From assembly GCF_001375555.1 (NCBI RefSeq), contig NZ_CTDZ01000009.1, positions 1,605,758-1,669,757 of the forward strand: a DNA stretch of 64,000 nucleotides, in the 5' to 3' direction. The first letter of the stretch is position 1; every line of letters starts with the position of its first letter. The position numbers and the translations under genes are program-made. The stretch comes from Numidum massiliense (GTDB lineage Bacteria; Bacillota; Bacilli; Thermoactinomycetales; Novibacillaceae). The notes beneath the pieces are model-generated. The model had not been told where the DNA came from. It was given only the letters and a program-made list of their open reading frames with translations, and searched no databases. This document shows positions 59,906-64,000 of this stretch, one piece after another.

Positions 59906-60714
59906 AAAACCACCTCCCGAAACGGAAAAACAGGGCCGTCACTACAAATTTTCACTTGCGTTAGTTGGGTCTCTCGCTCACAAAGCCGGGGCTCTTGCGT
60001 GCGCAGTTGGCAGACGCAAGCAAGACAAGCGCCTACGCCGCACCCCATCCGCTCTTCGAGCGAGACGTATCCGTCGAGCGCTGTCTTCGCAAACAACTGT
60101 TGTAACGCGCGTAGCATCGGCAAGGGCCCGCAGGCGTAAAACACATCCCACGGATACGGGCTCTCGATCAAGTCTGTGACGCGGCCGCGCGTGCCGAGGG
60201 TGCCGTCGTCTGTCGCGACGGCAACCGACCCAAACGCCCGAAATTCGTCGACGTAAAACGCAGCTTCGCGTGAGGCAAAACCGAGGATACTGTCGACGAC
60301 TGCGCCGCGCGCATGTAAGTCGCGCGCCAACCCGTACAGCGGCGGCACACCGACTCCCCCTCCGACGAGAAGCGCCCGTTTAACCGTCGGCGCCGCCGTC
60401 AGTGGAAAGCCGTTGCCGAGCGGTCCGAGCACGTCTAGTGTGTCGCCGCGGCGACGGGAAGCTAGCCACGTCGTCCCTTTTCCAGCGGCGCGGTAAATGA
60501 GTGTAACTGTCTGTTCACGGGCGTCCTGTACAGCTATACTGATCGGTCGGCGCAGCGTGAGTTCCCATCCACTACCGCATCGAATGTGGTAGAACTGTCC
60601 CGGAGCTTGCCCGTGTGCCACCTCAGGGTCGTGGCAGTCGATTTGGTAAATGTCGCTTGCGATGCGCCTATTTTGTAATACGGTGAGCTCTTTTTTCACC
60701 ATCTTTGTGGCCAT
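59902..60714 (-). CDS. pyrK: Dihydroorotate dehydrogenase electron-transfer subunit
   Basis: Iron-sulfur flavoprotein that moves electrons from PyrD to NAD. 270 residues. FAD domain with LRRPISIA near 54-61, NAD-binding [13 protein letters not shown] near 118-130, and a 2Fe-2S cluster site of C225, C230, C233 and C257 in [10 protein letters not shown] 12-bp duplication (60698-60721) covers the start, giving ATG 60714 or ATG 60702. I keep the first, behind GGAAGGG. Confidence 0.95.
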   Translation of the reverse strand: MATKMVKKELTVLQNRRIASDIYQIDCHDPEVAHGQAPGQFYHIRCGSGWELTLRRPISIAVQDAREQTVTLIYRAAGKGTTWLASRRRGDTLDVLGPLGNGFPLTAAPTVKRALLVGGGVGVPPLYGLARDLHARGAVVDSILGFASREAAFYVDEFRAFGSVAVATDDGTLGTRGRVTDLIESPYPWDVFYACGPLPMLRALQQLFAKTALDGYVSLEERMGCGVGACLACVCQLRTQEPRLCERETQLTQVKICSDGPVFPFREVVL

Positions 60715-60721
60715 CTTTGTG
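60698..60721. repeat. 12-bp tandem duplication over the pyrK start codon
   Basis: ACCATCTTTGTG and GCCATCTTTGTG lie head to tail, so the ATG and its context are doubled, giving the N-terminus MATKMVKK. Confidence 0.85.
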
Positions 60722-60762
60722 ACACCCTTCCTTTTTGCCGTTACTCTTTTCTTCGCGTGAGT

Positions 60763-63700
60763 TTAGCGCGCTAGTGGCTCGGCCGTAAACGTCACTTCCT
60801 CTAACGTGATGAGCAGCCCCGCTAACGTGTCGAGCGAGGTTAAACACGGCACGCCGTTTTCGACCGCGCCGCGCCGAATGCGGAAGCCGTCCCGCTGTGG
60901 CTCGCGCCCGCGCGTCCACGTATTGACGACCATATCGACCGCGCCTTGACGAATAAGCTGTAAAATGTCTTCCGCGCCTTCACTTAATTTCGCAACGGTC
61001 TCCACCGGAAGGCCGTGGTTGCGTAAAAACTGCGCGGTACCGACAGTCGCTACCAAACGGTAGCCGAGTCGCCCGAGCCGCTTGACGAGTGGGAGGACAT
61101 CCTGCTTGTCCTTGTCCGCGACGGTGACGAGTACCGTCCCTTCGCGTGGCACGGTGAGGCCAGCTGAGGCGAAACCTTTATACAGCGCCCGCGGAAACGT
61201 TGCATCTCGGCCCATCACTTCACCCGTCGATTTCATTTCCGGACCTAACGTTACCTCGACGTCTGACAGTTTGGCAAACGAGAACACAGGAACCTTAACA
61301 GCAACTATCTCCCCTTCCGGCCACAACCCAGGCGCTAAGCCGAGCGTGGACAGTGTGTCACCTAACATGATGTTCGTCGCTAAGCGCGCCAGCGGAAGTC
61401 CCGTCACTTTACTCAAAAAAGGCACTGTCCGCGAAGCGCGCGGATTGACCTCGATCACGTACAGCTCGTCCTCGTAACTGACAAACTGGATGTTCAGCAG
61501 GCCGCGCACGTCTAACGCCCGGGCAATGCGCGTCGTTACTGCAACGACTTCTTCTTTTTCCTGATCACTAAGCGATTGCGTGGGATAGACGGCAATCGAG
61601 TCGCCGGAATGCACGCCCGCCCGTTCGAGGTGCTCCATGATGCCGGGAACGAGAACGTTTTCTCCGTCGCACAAGGCGTCGACTTCAATTTCTTTCCCCC
61701 GTACATAGCGGTCGATTAAGACAGGTTGGTCCGGATTGACCGCAACTGCTTCTTGCAAATACGTGGCGAGTTCGTCGTCACTGTACACGATTTGCATCGC
61801 CCGTCCACCGAGCACGTACGACGGGCGTACGAGCACCGGAAAACCTAGCGTATTCGCCCGGCTATGTGCCTCTTGTACCGAATTCACGGTCACCCCGCGC
61901 GGGCGGCGAATGTGTAACCCGGCGAGTAATTCCTCAAATTGTTCGCGGTCTTCTGCCCGGCTGATATTCGCCATCGTCGTCCCTAAAATCGGGATTCCGA
62001 GGCAGTCGAGTTCTCGCGCCAAGTTAAGCGATGTTTGTCCCCCGAATTGGACGACGACGCCGAGTGGCTGCTCGTGGTTGACGACGGCGAGCACGTCTTC
62101 GATGTCCAGCGGCTCAAAGTAGAGTCGGTCGGAAATGTCAAAGTCTGTAGATACTGTTTCCGGGTTGTTGTTAATGATGACCGCTTCGTATCCGGCCTCG
62201 CGTATCGCTTGCACCGCGTGTACCGTCGCATAGTCAAATTCGATCCCTTGTCCGATGCGAATCGGCCCGCTACCGAGGACGATGACAGGCGGCTTTCCGT
62301 CTCTCCGGCCCTCTGCTAGCACGCCTTCCGCAGCCGAGCCTCCGACGTTCGCTTCCACTGTCACACCGACCGCTTCTGCCATCGCGCTGTCTACTGCCTC
62401 CGTCACGCGATCCGTTCCCGTCGCGCTGTCAACTTCCGCTTTTATACCGTCCGCCTTCGCCATCGCGCCATCCGCTGCCGACTCCCGCTCCGCAGCAAAC
62501 GTGCGGTATAAGTACGGACTTTGTACCCCAAAGCGGTTTAAGCACGTGTCAACCTGCTTAAACGTCGGACGGATGCGCCATTTGCAAGACAACGCACGTA
62601 CCTCATCAATTGTACACCCTTGGAAAGCAGCAATCGTCGCATCGCTGAATCCCATGCTTTTTGCTTCCATGAGTAATTCCCGCTGTAGCGGTCTCTCTGT
62701 CAACCGCTGCTCGAGTGCGACGAGCCGCGCTAGCTCCCCCAGGAAAAAGTGGTCAATCGCCGTGAGGGCGTGAAGGTGCTCGACCGTGTAGCCGCGCCGC
62801 AACGCTTCCGTCAAGGCAAACAGCCGCATGTCATGTGCCTCGCACACGCGCTCTTCGAGCGCCGCACCGTCTAACGCCGCATATGCTGGCAATTGCAAGC
62901 CACTCACCTCCAGTTCGAGGGAGCGAACCGCTTTTTGCAACGATTCAGCAAATGTCGCCCCGAGTGCCATCACTTCTCCTGTCGCCTTCATTTGCGTCCC
63001 TAAACGACGCTCTGCAGCCGGAAACTTATCAAACGGCCAGCGCGGGATTTTCGTGACGACGTAGTCGAGCTCGGGTTCAAACAGTGCCGCCTTTTGCCCT
63101 GCGACTGGGCGTACGATTTCCGCGAGCGTGTAGCCGAGAGCGATTAAAGAGGAAACTTTCGCAATCGGATAACCAGTCGCTTTCGAAGCGAGCGCGCTCG
63201 AACGGCTGACGCGCGGATTCACTTCTATGACGTAATAGTTGCCGTCGTTCGGGTCAAACGCGTACTGCACATTGCAGCCACCTTCGATTTGCAATTTGCG
63301 AATGATGGCAAACGACGCTTCTTTAAGCCGCGCGAGGTCGTCCGCAGCTAGCGTGAGCGCCGGGGCGACGACGATGCTGTCGCCGGTGTGCACGCCGACC
63401 GGATCGACGTTTTCCATGTGACACACCGCGACACAGTTGTCGTCCCGGTCGCGGATGACTTCAAACTCGATTTCCTTATATCCGGCGACACTTTGTTCGA
63501 CGAGCGCCTGACCAATTGGACTGTACGTCAGCGCTCCTTCCATAATTTCTAGGAGCTCATCCTCTGAATCAGCGATACCACCGCCTGTGCCGCCGAGCGT
63601 AAACGCCGGTCGTACGATGACTGGATAGCCGCTCTTTGCGGCAAACTGCACCGCTTCTTCCGCCGTGTGCACAATGGCGCTCTCCGGGATCGGCTGGCCG

Positions 63701-64000
63701 ATGTCGAGCATGAGCGAGCGGAACCGTTCGCGGTCTTCTGCCCCTTGAATGGCGTCGAGGTCCGTCCCTAACAAGCGGACACCTTCCCGCTTAAGCACAC
63801 CGCTTTCCGCTAATTCGACCGCGAGGTTGAGCGCCGTCTGCCCCCCGAGAGTCGGCAAAATGCCGTCCGGGCGTTCTTTGCGAATGATGTGGGCGAGAAA
63901 TTGCGTCGTCAGCGGTTCGACGTAGACGCGGTCGGCCGTATCCGGATCGGTCATAATCGTTGCCGGGTTGCTATTCGCCAGCACCACTTCGACCCCCGCC
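60763..64000 (-). CDS. carB: Carbamoyl-phosphate synthase large subunit (5' end beyond the window) with insert
   Basis: Makes carbamoyl phosphate from bicarbonate, ammonia and two ATP. The visible part is about 1078 residues; the frame stays open to base 64000 (AGVEVVLANSNPATIM), so only about the first 15-20 residues are missing. Two ATP-grasp halves are seen: TLGGTGGGIADSE in the first, then GSGPIRIGQGIEFDY opening the second, and the C-terminal allosteric domain with VATVGTAQFL. Between the halves is an A/E/D/V/G-rich insert of about 65 residues (62290-62495), where about ten would be normal. 48 bp before pyrK. Confidence 0.95.
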   Translation of the reverse strand, partial: AGVEVVLANSNPATIMTDPDTADRVYVEPLTTQFLAHIIRKERPDGILPTLGGQTALNLAVELAESGVLKREGVRLLGTDLDAIQGAEDRERFRSLMLDIGQPIPESAIVHTAEEAVQFAAKSGYPVIVRPAFTLGGTGGGIADSEDELLEIMEGALTYSPIGQALVEQSVAGYKEIEFEVIRDRDDNCVAVCHMENVDPVGVHTGDSIVVAPALTLAADDLARLKEASFAIIRKLQIEGGCNVQYAFDPNDGNYYVIEVNPRVSRSSALASKATGYPIAKVSSLIALGYTLAEIVRPVAGQKAALFEPELDYVVTKIPRWPFDKFPAAERRLGTQMKATGEVMALGATFAESLQKAVRSLELEVSGLQLPAYAALDGAALEERVCEAHDMRLFALTEALRRGYTVEHLHALTAIDHFFLGELARLVALEQRLTERPLQRELLMEAKSMGFSDATIAAFQGCTIDEVRALSCKWRIRPTFKQVDTCLNRFGVQSPYLYRTFAAERESAADGAMAKADGIKAEVDSATGTDRVTEAVDSAMAEAVGVTVEANVGGSAAEGVLAEGRRDGKPPVIVLGSGPIRIGQGIEFDYATVHAVQAIREAGYEAVIINNNPETVSTDFDISDRLYFEPLDIEDVLAVVNHEQPLGVVVQFGGQTSLNLARELDCLGIPILGTTMANISRAEDREQFEELLAGLHIRRPRGVTVNSVQEAHSRANTLGFPVLVRPSYVLGGRAMQIVYSDDELATYLQEAVAVNPDQPVLIDRYVRGKEIEVDALCDGENVLVPGIMEHLERAGVHSGDSIAVYPTQSLSDQEKEEVVAVTTRIARALDVRGLLNIQFVSYEDELYVIEVNPRASRTVPFLSKVTGLPLARLATNIMLGDTLSTLGLAPGLWPEGEIVAVKVPVFSFAKLSDVEVTLGPEMKSTGEVMGRDATFPRALYKGFASAGLTVPREGTVLVTVADKDKQDVLPLVKRLGRLGYRLVATVGTAQFLRNHGLPVETVAKLSEGAEDILQLIRQGAVDMVVNTWTRGREPQRDGFRIRRGAVENGVPCLTSLDTLAGLLITLEEVTFTAEPLAR

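Overview
The window looks like the chromosome of an endospore-forming member of the Bacillales with intermediate GC content. The evidence is spoVM and ylbJ, the ylo/ylb gene neighbourhoods, the fapR-plsX-fabH-fabD-fabG-acpP operon, and the pyrAB-pyrK-pyrD-pyrF-pyrE order. Having fabH inside the fap operon points to a Paenibacillus-, Alicyclobacillus- or Thermoactinomyces-like lineage rather than B. subtilis itself. I cannot name the species.

Layout. 1-4.8 kb: type II fatty-acid synthesis operon under FapR, read leftward, with a clear FapR operator over its transcription start. 4.9-11.1 kb: ylb block (rpmF, yceD, tmcAL, sepM, ylbJ, coaD, rsmD). 11.1-13.5 kb: poorly known small and low-complexity genes, probably spore related. 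13.6-19.5 kb: recG, a fatty-acid kinase pair (degV/fakB and fakA), yloU, rpmB and spoVM. 19.7-26.9 kb: thiN, rpe, rsgA, prkC, stp, fmt and def; rsmB and rlmN, usual here in B. subtilis, are absent. 26.9-35.7 kb: priA, coaBC, rpoZ, gmk, remA, yicC and a P-type Ca-ATPase. 35.8-51.8 kb: an accessory region between yloB and rqcH, which are close neighbours in B. subtilis. It holds an acyl-CoA dehydrogenase/acyl-CoA ligase/MerR unit and a polymorphic-toxin locus. 52.1-57 kb: rqcH, an SCP2 protein, malic enzyme and a PfoR-type membrane protein. 57.4-64 kb: the distal half of the pyrimidine operon, with carB running off the end.

The most novel part is the toxin locus at 40.1-51.8 kb. Two small helical proteins (YwqH-like and YwqI-like) precede a 1911-residue protein. 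That protein joins an LXG type VII secretion domain, a full RHS/YD-repeat shell and a 255-residue C-terminal tip I do not recognise. Three paralogous membrane-TPR genes follow; they share a C-terminal signature and are candidate immunity proteins. The middle copy is broken by a frameshift and a nonsense codon.

Two genome-style features recur. Several housekeeping enzymes (Fmt, CarB, the Ca-ATPase, slightly TmcAL) carry low-complexity inserts at domain boundaries. Short perfect tandem duplications of 10-20 bp sit repeatedly beside start or stop codons.
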